Source: Terrabacter sp. Root181 (GTDB lineage Bacteria; Actinomycetota; Actinomycetes; Actinomycetales; Dermatophilaceae). Taken from it: a stretch of DNA of 64,000 bases. The number at the start of each line of letters is the position of its first letter. The first letter of the stretch is position 1. Positions 44,580-52,436 of the stretch are shown piece after piece. The notes under the pieces were generated by a model, which saw only the letters and a program-made list of their open reading frames with translations, did not search any database and was not told the DNA's origin. Both the position numbers and the translations under genes were made by a program. Location of the stretch: assembly GCF_001428505.1 (NCBI RefSeq), contig NZ_LMHU01000001.1:1816131-1880130 (forward strand), read 5' to 3'.

Positions 44580-45538
44580 GGGTCGCGGTGACGGGGGCCA
44601 GCGGTTTCGTGGGTGGTGCGGTCGTGGACCGGCTGCTCGCCCAGGGACACGAGGTGCTCGGCCTGAGCCGCCGGCCGGTCGCCCTGCGCCCGGGGCTCGA
44701 GCACCGTCGGTGGGACCTCACGACCGGCGTGCTGGCCGACCCGCCGCCGGTCGACGCCGTGGTCCACGCAGCGGCGCACGTCGACGAGTGGGACCCCTGG
44801 GCCGTCCACGAGGCCGTCACCGTGGACGGCACCCGCGCCGTCCTCGACACCTGGCCCCGGGCCAAGGTCGTGCTCGTCTCGTCGTGCAGCGTCTACCCCC
44901 TCCGGGCTCCCAGCCGCCCGCGCCACGTCTTCACCGAGGACGTCCCGGTGACGACGCGGCCGCTGTCGGCCTACTCGCGCGCCAAGGGAGCGCAGGAGCA
45001 GGTCGTCCTCGCGCGCATCGGCAGCGTCGTGCTGCGCCCGCACGCCGTCCACGGTCCCGATGACCCCACGCTCCTGCCGCGGCTCGAGCGCGCACGTCGG
45101 CACGGGCGGCTGGTCTGCCCTGGGAGCAGCGACACGCTCGTCCACCTCACGGACGTCCGACTGGTTGCCGAAGCCGCCACCGCAGCGTGCGAATCCGTAT
45201 GCGGCACAGAGGTCCTCAATGTCGCGGACGCCCGAGCCCTCCCGCTGATCGAGGTCGCGGCGGGTGTCGCGGCGGCGAACGGCTGGACCGAGCGACCCCT
45301 CCTCACGGGACCGGCGGTCGCCTGGACCGCAGCACTCGCCCTTGAGGCGACCGCCCGGCTCACCCGGGCGTCCACGCCTCCGCTGCTGACGGCGTACGCC
45401 GTCTCGCACCTCGCGGTCAGCCGCGTCCTCGACACCGCCCGGCTGCGGCAGCGGCTCGGCGTCGAGCCGGGCCCGACGGACCTGTCCCGATGGCGCCACG
45501 AGAGCACGGTCCGGGGGGCCGGCGACTCATACGGCTGA
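44576..45538 (+). CDS. OleD-like NAD(P)-dependent reductase (extended SDR/epimerase family)
   Basis: 320 residues. Rossmann motif TGASGFVGG at residues 6-14, the serine of the catalytic triad in SSCSVY near 102-107, and YSRAK at 133-137 supply Tyr and Lys. The order and length match 3-beta-HSD-like extended SDRs such as OleD, which reduces the 2-alkyl-3-ketoacid to the 3-hydroxyacid. It is the last gene of the operon. Sugar epimerases share the fold, and the operon's glycosyltransferase keeps that alternative open. Confidence 0.82.
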   Translation: MRVAVTGASGFVGGAVVDRLLAQGHEVLGLSRRPVALRPGLEHRRWDLTTGVLADPPPVDAVVHAAAHVDEWDPWAVHEAVTVDGTRAVLDTWPRAKVVLVSSCSVYPLRAPSRPRHVFTEDVPVTTRPLSAYSRAKGAQEQVVLARIGSVVLRPHAVHGPDDPTLLPRLERARRHGRLVCPGSSDTLVHLTDVRLVAEAATAACESVCGTEVLNVADARALPLIEVAAGVAAANGWTERPLLTGPAVAWTAALALEATARLTRASTPPLLTAYAVSHLAVSRVLDTARLRQRLGVEPGPTDLSRWRHESTVRGAGDSYG

Positions 45539-45588
45539 CACCCCGTCGGCACAGCGCACGCACAGGGTCCGCCACAAATGTGTGTGAC

Positions 45589-47010
45589 ATGCCCTCACTC
45601 GCCCTCCCCGAGAGCCGTGACCTCTCGGTGCCGGCCGCGTCGCGGCGCCAGGCCCTCGCCCCGACGCCGCGCTGGTGGCGGGACGCATCCGCCGTGTTCG
45701 CCTGGGGCGTCACGCTCTTCGTCGTGGCCCTGTGGGTCGTCGGAGGAGGGCTGGCCGCGTTCGGCTCGCTCACCGAGAGCCTCACCAACCTCGGCCGTCT
45801 CAGCGGGTTGCTCGCGTCGGTGCTGATGCTCCTCCAGGTCCTGCTCATGGCTCGCATCCCGCTCGTCGAGCAGGCCTGGGGACAGGACGAGCTCGCCCGC
45901 GTGCACCGGCTCGTCGGCTTCACGTCGTTCAACCTCATGCTCGCCCACATCGTCCTCATCACGGTCGGCTACAACGCCGGCACCGACCTGGGCGTCATCG
46001 CCACCTTCGTCGACTTTGTGCTGCACTCGCCAGGCATGCTGCTCGCACTCGCCGGCACCATCGCGCTCGTCATGGTCGTCGTCACCTCCGTGAAGAAGGC
46101 CCGGGCGAAGCTGCGCTACGAGTCGTGGCACCTGCTGCACCTCTACGCCTATCTCGGCGCGGGGCTCGCCCTACCGCACCAGCTCTGGACCGGGGCGGAC
46201 TTCAACACGAACGTCGTCGCGACGGTCTTCTGGTGGGGTCTGTACGCCTTCGCCCTCGTCGCCGTCCTCGTCTACCGGGTGGGGCTGCCGGCCTACCGCT
46301 CGAGCCGCCACCGTCTCGTCGTCGCCCAGGTCGTCGAAGAGTCGCCGACCGTGACCTCGGTCGTCATGACGGGTCGCCGCCTCGACCGCCTGCCCGTCCG
46401 CGCCGGACAGTTCTTCCAGTGGCGCTTCCTCGACGGTGCGGGCTGGACCCGCGGCAACCCGTACTCCCTGTCCGCCGCGCCCGACGGTCGCTCGCTCCGG
46501 ATCACGGCCGAGGCCGTCGGCACCTCGAGCGCGCGCCTCGCGACGCTGCGCCCGGGCACCAAGGTCCTCGTCGAGGGCCCCTACGGCCGCCTGCACGCCG
46601 GTGTCCGCACGAGCGAGAAGGCCGTGCTCATCGGCGCCGGAATCGGCATCACGCCGCTGCGCGCCATCCTCGAGGCGCTGCCCGCCTCGCCCGACGGCGT
46701 CGTCGTGATCTACCGCGTCGGAAGCCAGGCCGACATCGTCCTCGGCGACGAGCTGCTCGACCTCGCCCGCGCCAAGGGCGGACGGGTCGTCGCCGTCGTG
46801 GGGCACCGCAACCGTGAGCGCGCCAGCTGGCTCCCCGTCGACGTGGGACACCTCACCGACGCCGAGGCCCTGACCCGGATCGTCCCCGACATCGCCGAGC
46901 GTGACGTCTACGTGTGCGGCAACCCCGCCTGGATGGACACCGTCATCACCGCCGCCCACGAGGCCGGGGTGCCCGACGACGCCGTGCACCACGAGCGCTT
47001 CACCTACTGA
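45589..47010 (+). CDS. Ferric-reductase-like transmembrane oxidoreductase with FAD/NAD(P)H domain
   Basis: 473 residues. The N-terminal half has about six membrane helices with histidines suited to two b hemes (HRLVGF, LAHIV, YESWHLLHLYAY). The C-terminal half is a ferredoxin-reductase-type module: FAD-binding WTRGNPYSLSAAPDG near residue 285 and NAD(P)-binding GAGIGITPLRAIL near residue 347, ending VCGNPAWMDTVITAAHEAGV. It would carry electrons from cytoplasmic NAD(P)H through hemes to the outer face. It is followed by an exported FMN-binding protein and ApbE. The ATG at 45589 is used; the leader is unclear. Confidence 0.88.
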   Translation: MPSLALPESRDLSVPAASRRQALAPTPRWWRDASAVFAWGVTLFVVALWVVGGGLAAFGSLTESLTNLGRLSGLLASVLMLLQVLLMARIPLVEQAWGQDELARVHRLVGFTSFNLMLAHIVLITVGYNAGTDLGVIATFVDFVLHSPGMLLALAGTIALVMVVVTSVKKARAKLRYESWHLLHLYAYLGAGLALPHQLWTGADFNTNVVATVFWWGLYAFALVAVLVYRVGLPAYRSSRHRLVVAQVVEESPTVTSVVMTGRRLDRLPVRAGQFFQWRFLDGAGWTRGNPYSLSAAPDGRSLRITAEAVGTSSARLATLRPGTKVLVEGPYGRLHAGVRTSEKAVLIGAGIGITPLRAILEALPASPDGVVVIYRVGSQADIVLGDELLDLARAKGGRVVAVVGHRNRERASWLPVDVGHLTDAEALTRIVPDIAERDVYVCGNPAWMDTVITAAHEAGVPDDAVHHERFTY

Positions 47011-47078
47011 GTCCGCGCGGGCATCCGCCCCCCGACCCCGCGACCTGCGCGAACCGACCGAACCGAATCGAGCCCCCC

Positions 47079-47651
47079 ATGCGCCGCACCGTCCTCTGGG
47101 CCATGAGCACCCTGACCGTGCTCGTCCTCCTCTTCAGCTACAGCACGTCCCGCAGCTCGTCCGCCGTCGTGGCCGAGACCCGGCAGGTGACGACGAGCAG
47201 CAAGACGTCCGACAGCACCGGCTCGACGTCCGGGTCCTCGTCCGCCTCCTCGACCGACTCGTCCGGCCAGGAGCCGACCGACGACGCCACGACCGACTCG
47301 GGAACGACGTCGTCCGACACCAGCGGCTCGAGCGGGTCGTCGGGCTCGTCAGGGTCGACCAGCACGTCGTCGGCAGCCAAGACCTACGCCGGTGACGCGG
47401 TCATGACCCGTTACGGCAACGTCCAGGTCCAGATCACCGTCAAGGCCGGCAAGATCACGGCCGCCGAGGTGCTCCAGGTCCCGTGGAACGACCGGCGCGA
47501 CCAGATGATCAACTCGGCCGCCGTCCCGGTCTACAACCAGGAGACGGTGAGCGCGCAGTCGGCACAGATCGACGTCGTGTCCGGGGCCACCTACACGTGG
47601 GACGGCTACACGCAGTCCCTGCAGTCAGCCATCGACCAGGCCAACCTGTGA
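47079..47651 (+). CDS. Exported FMN-binding-domain protein with flavinylation motif
   Basis: 190 residues. An N-terminal signal/anchor (LWAMSTLTVLVLLFSYSTS) is followed by a 70-residue Ser/Thr/Gly/Asp linker and a C-terminal FMN_bind domain (AVMTRYGNVQVQITVKAGKI). VVSGATYTW at 166-174 matches the SGAT motif, in which ApbE attaches FMN to Thr171 through a phosphoester. The protein is probably a one-domain extracytoplasmic flavoprotein receiving electrons from the preceding membrane oxidoreductase. It is followed 34 bp later by ApbE. Confidence 0.87.
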   Translation: MRRTVLWAMSTLTVLVLLFSYSTSRSSSAVVAETRQVTTSSKTSDSTGSTSGSSSASSTDSSGQEPTDDATTDSGTTSSDTSGSSGSSGSSGSTSTSSAAKTYAGDAVMTRYGNVQVQITVKAGKITAAEVLQVPWNDRRDQMINSAAVPVYNQETVSAQSAQIDVVSGATYTWDGYTQSLQSAIDQANL

Positions 47652-47685
47652 GGCACTCTTGAGACAGGCGAGCAAGGAGCGAACC

Positions 47686-48480
47686 GTGACCCGTCCCCGC
47701 CAGACCAGCCCGATCGAGACCGCACCGACCCCCGCGCCCGCGAGGCGCGCCTGGGTGGAGCAGATCATGGGCATGCCGATCTCCCTCCACCTGCGCGGCG
47801 CCGACGTCGACGGCCCTGCCGCGCAGGAGGCCGTGGCCGGGGCCTTCCGGATCCTGCGCGAGATGGACTCGATCTTCTCGACCTACCGCGAGGACTCCGA
47901 CCTCATGAGGCTCCGGCGCGAGGAGGTCGACGTCGCGCAGTGCAGCCCCCTCGTCGAGGAGGCACTGCGCATCGGGCAGGAGGCCGAGGTCCTCACCCGT
48001 GGGGCGTTCACCACCCTGCTGCCCACCGGTGACGGCGACCTCGCGTTCGACCCGACCGGCCTCGTCAAGGGGTGGGCTGTCGACCGCGCCTCGGTGCCGC
48101 TGTCGGGACTCGAGGGGATCTCCTTCTGCATCAACGCCGGCGGCGACCTGCTCATCGGCGCACATCCCGACATGCCGACCGACGGTCCACGGGCGATCAC
48201 GTGGCGCGTCGGCGTCGAGGACCCCCTCGACCGACAGCGCATCGCGAGCACCCTGACGCTGACGCGCGGGGCCGTGGCGACCTCGGGCACGGCGGCGCGT
48301 GGGGCGCACCTGTACGACCCCGCGACGGGGAAGCTCGTGGGACGTCCGGGGTCGGTGACGGTGACCGGCCCGACCCTGCTCTGGGCCGACATCTGGGCCA
48401 CCGCCCTGTTCGTCGGTTCCGAGCTGACGGGCGAGGCCTTCGCCACGAGTGCGACCGACTACCTGTCGACGGCTCTCTGA
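47686..48480 (+). CDS. apbE: FAD:protein FMN transferase (ApbE-like)
   Basis: 264 residues. ApbE-fold features include IFSTYREDSDLMRLR, GAFTTLLPTGDGDLAFDPTGLVKGWAVDRA with the FAD-contact lysine and Asp, and GISFCINAGGDLLIGAHP. It also has TSGTAARGAHLYDPATGKL with metal and substrate contacts. It transfers FMN from FAD to a Thr in the upstream FMN-binding protein, with Mg2+. No N-terminal signal is seen, so the location is unclear: either cytoplasmic modification or a start further upstream. GTG 47686 has the ribosome binding site AAGGAG. Confidence 0.9.
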   Translation: MTRPRQTSPIETAPTPAPARRAWVEQIMGMPISLHLRGADVDGPAAQEAVAGAFRILREMDSIFSTYREDSDLMRLRREEVDVAQCSPLVEEALRIGQEAEVLTRGAFTTLLPTGDGDLAFDPTGLVKGWAVDRASVPLSGLEGISFCINAGGDLLIGAHPDMPTDGPRAITWRVGVEDPLDRQRIASTLTLTRGAVATSGTAARGAHLYDPATGKLVGRPGSVTVTGPTLLWADIWATALFVGSELTGEAFATSATDYLSTAL

Positions 48481-48532
48481 CCGCGCTGCCCGGGCCGGCG
48501 CGCCGCGCGCCCGGCCGAGGACAAAAGCCGCG

Positions 48533-48555
48533 GGCCCTCCCGAACCGGGAGGGCC
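48533..48555 (+). terminator. Hairpin terminator after apbE
   Basis: A perfect 10-bp stem GGCCCTCCCG / CGGGAGGGCC encloses AAC, extended by AAAGCC / GGCTTT on the flanks, then TTCTTG. Confidence 0.8.
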
Positions 48556-48708
48556 TTGTGGCTTTCTTGCGGAAACCATGCGTGGCACGGCGTTCGGCCT
48601 TGCAGTTGGCGCGGCAGAGTCGTCCCCATCAGCAGGAACGGTGGGTGGGACCGGCCCGCTGACAGAGAGACCTTCGGGCGAGTGCCCGCCGATCCGGGGA
48701 GGAGCGCC

Positions 48709-48891
48709 ATGACGAGCAGCACCAGCACTGACCCTGCAGTGACGGTGCGCGGTCGCGGCCACCTCCCCGGACGGCGGGCCCACTCGAGGACGTCATCGGG
48801 GGAGGAGACCGGATCGGGGCGGGCCGCCTGGTGGGAGGCCGGCCCGCCCCGATCCGGCGCGCGGCCGGACGTCCACGGGCTCACGTCGTGA
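48709..48891 (+). CDS. Small ORF of 60 residues with strong ribosome binding site (uncertain gene)
   Basis: The ATG at 48709 has GGGGAGGAG eight bases upstream, the best ribosome binding site near here. The peptide is polar and Arg/Ser/Gly-rich (ends PDVHGLTS), with no motif, signal or membrane segment. Its coding sequence contains an 18-bp perfect hairpin (48809-48857), more than usual coding constraints would allow. It may be a real small protein, a leader peptide controlling the gene at 48922, or no gene at all. Confidence 0.4.
   Translation: MTSSTSTDPAVTVRGRGHLPGRRAHSRTSSGEETGSGRAAWWEAGPPRSGARPDVHGLTS
48809..48857 (+). repeat. 18-bp perfect hairpin inside the small ORF
   Basis: Left arm 48809-48826 (CCGGATCGGGGCGGGCCG) and right arm 48840-48857 are exact reverse complements, with a 13-base loop. 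There is no U tract. A very stable RNA structure is expected on either strand. Confidence 0.9.
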
Positions 48892-48921
48892 ACGCGGCCC
48901 CGTGCACTCTCGGGGCCGGCC

Positions 48922-49332
48922 GTGGCCTCTGACGGGGTCGTGGGCCCGGTCTGTCCCGGACTCACGGTCGACGAGCTCGATCCCTCGGCCCTGACCCGCC
49001 TGGCGTCCGAGCTCGAGAGCGACGACCTCGCACGCTCGATCGCGCAGACCTATCTGCGGATGCTCGATACGCGTCTGACCCGCGCCGCGTCCGCCCTCGA
49101 ACGCCGCGACGAGGTCGACGCCATGGACGTGCTGCTCAGCCTGCGCGTCTCGTCGGCCACCGTTGGCCTCGTGCGGCTCGAGTCGGCCGTGCTCTGCGTC
49201 ATCGACGCGGTCCGTCGTGGTGAGCCCGATCTGGCGCGCGAACGAGGGGACTCGATGCTGGGCCTCGCGCCCGCCGCGCGCGACGCCCTTCGGTCACACC
49301 TCGAGCGTGCCGCTCCAGCCGCCTTCGCCTGA
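48922..49332 (+). CDS. HPt-like four-helix protein lacking the phospho-histidine
   Basis: 136 residues, all helical-looking. LARSIAQTYLRMLDTRLTRA and the segment LLSLRVSSATVGLVRLE resemble a histidine phosphotransfer domain, whose signature is H-x-L-(K/R)-G-S-S. Here the histidine position is Leu72 and the Gly is Val76, while L74, R75 and the SSATVG part remain. It therefore cannot relay phosphate by the usual route. It lies 120 bp from the end of a convergent orphan response regulator. It may be a pseudo-HPt inhibitor or scaffold of that regulator, which is inference. GTG 48922 start, weakly supported. Confidence 0.6.
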   Translation: MASDGVVGPVCPGLTVDELDPSALTRLASELESDDLARSIAQTYLRMLDTRLTRAASALERRDEVDAMDVLLSLRVSSATVGLVRLESAVLCVIDAVRRGEPDLARERGDSMLGLAPAARDALRSHLERAAPAAFA

Positions 49333-49452
49333 CGCCCAGGGCCCCAGCCCCCATCTCGTGACGGGAGACGGCACGGTCGGCCCGCACGGCGCGCTCGACC
49401 CGCCGTCCGGCAGTGAGGACCGGCCCGCCGGACCCGGTCGCGCCGGTGGGCG

Positions 49453-50250
49453 TCAGAACGCGTCCGGCTCCTCCATGCGGTAGCCGACGCCTCGAACGGT
49501 GCGGATCGGGGCACGCATCCCGTCGGGGCCGAGGCGACTCAGCTTGCGACGGAGGTTGCCGACGTGCACCTCGACGAGGTGCTCCTCGGACCAGCCGGGG
49601 CCCCAGAGGCTGTCGAGCAGGACGGCGCGGGACCACACGCGGCGGGGTGCGCTGACGAGGGTCGAGAGCAGGTCGAACTCGGTGCGCGTCAGGTCGACCT
49701 CACGGTCGTCGACCGTGGCGACGCGGCCCTCGGGGTCGACGGCGATGCGGCCGTGGCGCACGAGCTCGGGCGTCGCGCCGTCGGGTGTCGCGCCGTCGCG
49801 GGGCGATCCGCCGGCGGTCGACGACGAGCCGTTGGCGTCCGCGGCCGGTGACTCGTCGGAACCGGTCGCACCGACGGTCCGCGGTCGGCGGAACATCGCG
49901 TTGACGCGGGCCTGCAGCTCGCGGGGGCTGAACGGCTTGGTGAGGTAGTCGTCGGCGCCGATCTCGAGGCCCATCAGGCGGTCGATCTCGTCGGTGCGCG
50001 CGCTGATCATGACGACGTAGGCCTGGCTCACGTCGCGCACCCGCCGGCACACCTCGATCCCGTCGAGATCGGGCAGTCCGAGGTCGAGCGTCACAAGGTC
50101 GGGATCGGTGGCGACGACGAGCTCGAGGCCCGCCTGGCCCGACGACGCGGCCGAGACCTCGAAGCCCTGCATGGTCAGGCTGTGCGTGATGAGCTCACGG
50201 ATGTCGTCGTCGTCCTCGACGACGACCGCGGTGCGCGCTGAGCCCATCAT
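49453..50250 (-). CDS. OmpR/PhoB-type response regulator
   Basis: 265 residues. The receiver domain has the acidic pocket VVVEDDDDIRE, the phospho-acceptor Asp in LVTLDLGLPDLDG near residue 53, and the lysine in YLTKPFSPRELQAR. A long disordered linker (about 45 residues, Ser/Gly/Ala/Pro-rich) connects to a winged-helix DNA-binding domain (LTRTEFDLLSTLVSAPRRVW and VEVHVGNLRRKL). There is no histidine kinase next to it, so it is an orphan within this window. The ATG at 50250 is six bases after GACAAT. Confidence 0.93.
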   Translation of the reverse strand: MMGSARTAVVVEDDDDIRELITHSLTMQGFEVSAASSGQAGLELVVATDPDLVTLDLGLPDLDGIEVCRRVRDVSQAYVVMISARTDEIDRLMGLEIGADDYLTKPFSPRELQARVNAMFRRPRTVGATGSDESPAADANGSSSTAGGSPRDGATPDGATPELVRHGRIAVDPEGRVATVDDREVDLTRTEFDLLSTLVSAPRRVWSRAVLLDSLWGPGWSEEHLVEVHVGNLRRKLSRLGPDGMRAPIRTVRGVGYRMEEPDAF

Positions 50251-50256
50251 GCGGTG

Positions 50257-50262
50257 ATTGTC
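50257..50262 (-). promoter_or_regulatory. Putative -10 box of the response regulator gene
   Basis: On the minus strand GACAAT lies six bases before the ATG at 50250. Confidence 0.4.
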
Positions 50263-50318
50263 GCAGAATGCGCGGGTTTGGCCTGCCAGATGAGATTGTT
50301 GGGCGGTTCGTCCCCTCA

Positions 50319-50416
50319 GCGCGTCGCCCTCGGCGCGTCGCCCTCGGCGCGTCGCCCTCGGTGCGTCGCCCCAGGGCGTCGCGTCACCGCCCGCCGTCGC
50401 GTCACCGCCCGCCGTC
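50319..50416. repeat. GC-rich tandem repeats around the end of the DUF255 gene
   Basis: Four 14-bp units GCGCGTCGCCCTCG start at 50319, 50333, 50347 and 50361 (the last diverged), then two 18-bp units GCGTCACCGCCCGCCGTC at 50381 and 50399. The second pair spans the stop codon of the minus-strand DUF255 gene. Confidence 0.85.
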
Positions 50417-52393
50417 GGCGCTCGCTCCACCCAGCTGTGCCGCCAGCTCTTCGGGGTCGGTCGTGGGCAGCTCGCAGACCATCCCACGGCAGACATAGGC
50501 CGCCGCGCGCCCCCCGACCAGAGGGCGCTCGGCCAGCAGAGGCCGGCCGGGAGCGTCCGGTTCGCCGCGGACGACGACCAGCCCCGGGCTCGGCGAGCGC
50601 CGAGCGGCGGTCTCGAGCGCATCTGCCTCGGGACCCGACCCGGCGACGGCGACCTGCAGCGGGCCCGCGACCAGCGCCTCGGCGGCCGCGAGCGACCACC
50701 CGCCGAAGCGCGGCTCGCGCACCGCCAGTCCCAGGCCCGCGGCGGTCGCGCGGGCGCCCGCGTCGAGGGCCGCCGCGTCACCGGTGACCGCGCCGAGCGT
50801 CACGAGCGCACCGGCCAGGGCGGACTGTCCGGAGGGTTCGGCATTGTCGGCGGCGCTGCGCGGACGCAGGTAGAGCGGCTCGGCGTCCCGGGCGGTGTCG
50901 TGGAAGCCGCCGTCGTCGGCCGCGAAGTCGCGGGCAGCGTCCAGCACCTCGCGAGCCGCGTCGAGCCAGGGCAGACCGCCCGTGACCTGGTGCAGCACGA
51001 GCAGCCCCTCCGCCAGGTTGCCGTGGTCGTCGGCGACGGCCCGGGCGGCCCCGACCACGCCGAGGCGTGACGCGCGCCGCAGCTCGCCGTCGACGAGGTG
51101 GACGTCGAGGACGTGGCCGGCGCACCGGCCGGCCGCCTCGACCCAGTCCGGGCGGTCGAAGGCAGCGCCGGCACCCGAAAGTGCGGCGATCGCGAGACCG
51201 TTCCACGACGTGACGACCTTGTCGTCGCGTCCGGGCTGAGGACGCTCGGCGCGGGCGGCGAGCAGCCGGCGGCGCACCTCGGCGAACCAGTCGGGGTCGC
51301 CCGGGTCGGTCGGCAGCTGCAGGGTGGAGGTGCCGTGCTCGAACGTCCCCTCCGCCGTCACGCACAGCAGCTCTGCCGCGACGGGACCGTCGTCGCCGAG
51401 GACCTCCCGGAGCTGCTCCGGCGTCCAGGCGTAGGTCAGCCCCTCGACACCCGCCGCGTCGGCGTCGAGGGACGACGCGAAGCCGCCGGCGGCGGTGCCG
51501 AGGTCGCGCACGACGAAGTCGGCGGTCTCGCGGACGATGCGCTCGGCCAGCGGGTCGCGGGTCACCTTCCACCACGTCGTGCAGGCCCGGAGCAGGAGCG
51601 CGTTGTCGTAGAGCATCTTCTCGAAGTGCGGCACGACCCACCCCGCGTCGACGGCATACCGGGCGAAGCCTCCGGCGAGCTGGTCGTACATCCCACTGCG
51701 CGACATCGCCTCCAGCGTGCGACAGGCCATGTCGCGCGAGGGGGCGTCGCCCGTGCGCGCGTGGTGGCGGAGCAGGAACTCGAGCACCATCGACGGCGGG
51801 AACTTCGGCGCGCCTCCGAATCCGCCTGCGACATGGTCGAACTGGCGGGCCAGCAGCCCGACCGCGGACGACAGCGCCGCCGGCTCGACGGCATACGGCG
51901 TCGGTGGCTGGAGGGCCTCGGCGAGGCTGGTGGCGATGTGCGTGCCCGACGCGCGCACCTCGTCCTCGCGCGTGCGCCACGCCTCGTCGAGCGCGGCCAG
52001 CACGCGCAGGAAGTGGTCGCGCGCGAAGTAGGTCCCGCAGAAGAAGGGCTCGCCCTCGGGGGTGAGGAAGACCGTCATCGGCCAGCCGCCGTGGCCCGTC
52101 GTCGCGGTCACCGCCGACATGTAGGCGGCGTCGATGTCGGGCCGCTCCTCGCGGTCGACCTTGACCGCGACGAAGCGGTCGTTGAGCGCCGCCGCGACGG
52201 TCTCGTCCTCGAACGACTCGTGGGCCATGACGTGGCACCAGTGGCACGCCGCGTAGCCGACCGACAGCAGGACGGGCACGTTGCGCTCGCGTGCCTCCGA
52301 GAAGGCTGCCTCGCCCCACTCCTGCCAGTGCACCGGGTTGTCGCGGTGCTGCAGCAGGTAGGGGCTCGTCGCGTGGTCGAGGCGGTTGGTCAT
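50402..52393 (-). CDS. DUF255 thioredoxin-domain protein (YyaL/SSP411 family)
   Basis: 663 residues. The N-terminal thioredoxin-like domain (about residues 1-165) has [19 protein letters not shown], with the CxxC motif CHWC near residue 50. The rest is a six-hairpin-glycosidase-like helical toroid ([39 protein letters not shown]). The family is widespread and its reaction is not established. Start at 52393 is six bases after TAGCGT. It appears monocistronic. Confidence 0.92.
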   Translation of the reverse strand: MTNRLDHATSPYLLQHRDNPVHWQEWGEAAFSEARERNVPVLLSVGYAACHWCHVMAHESFEDETVAAALNDRFVAVKVDREERPDIDAAYMSAVTATTGHGGWPMTVFLTPEGEPFFCGTYFARDHFLRVLAALDEAWRTREDEVRASGTHIATSLAEALQPPTPYAVEPAALSSAVGLLARQFDHVAGGFGGAPKFPPSMVLEFLLRHHARTGDAPSRDMACRTLEAMSRSGMYDQLAGGFARYAVDAGWVVPHFEKMLYDNALLLRACTTWWKVTRDPLAERIVRETADFVVRDLGTAAGGFASSLDADAAGVEGLTYAWTPEQLREVLGDDGPVAAELLCVTAEGTFEHGTSTLQLPTDPGDPDWFAEVRRRLLAARAERPQPGRDDKVVTSWNGLAIAALSGAGAAFDRPDWVEAAGRCAGHVLDVHLVDGELRRASRLGVVGAARAVADDHGNLAEGLLVLHQVTGGLPWLDAAREVLDAARDFAADDGGFHDTARDAEPLYLRPRSAADNAEPSGQSALAGALVTLGAVTGDAAALDAGARATAAGLGLAVREPRFGGWSLAAAEALVAGPLQVAVAGSGPEADALETAARRSPSPGLVVVRGEPDAPGRPLLAERPLVGGRAAAYVCRGMVCELPTTDPEELAAQLGGASADGGR

Positions 52394-52399
52394 CCCCTC

Positions 52400-52405
52400 A
52401 CGCTA
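52400..52405 (-). promoter_or_regulatory. Putative -10 box of the DUF255 gene
   Basis: On the minus strand TAGCGT lies six bases before the ATG at 52393. Confidence 0.5.
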
Positions 52406-52436
52406 GGCGAGGCACCACGACCGGACGAGGCGCGCC

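Noticed and set aside
39996-45538. Calling the locus a standard olefin (oleABCD) cluster
   Set aside because: No alpha/beta-hydrolase fold protein (OleB) or OleBC fusion is encoded in or near the operon, and two P450s and a glycosyltransferase are extra.
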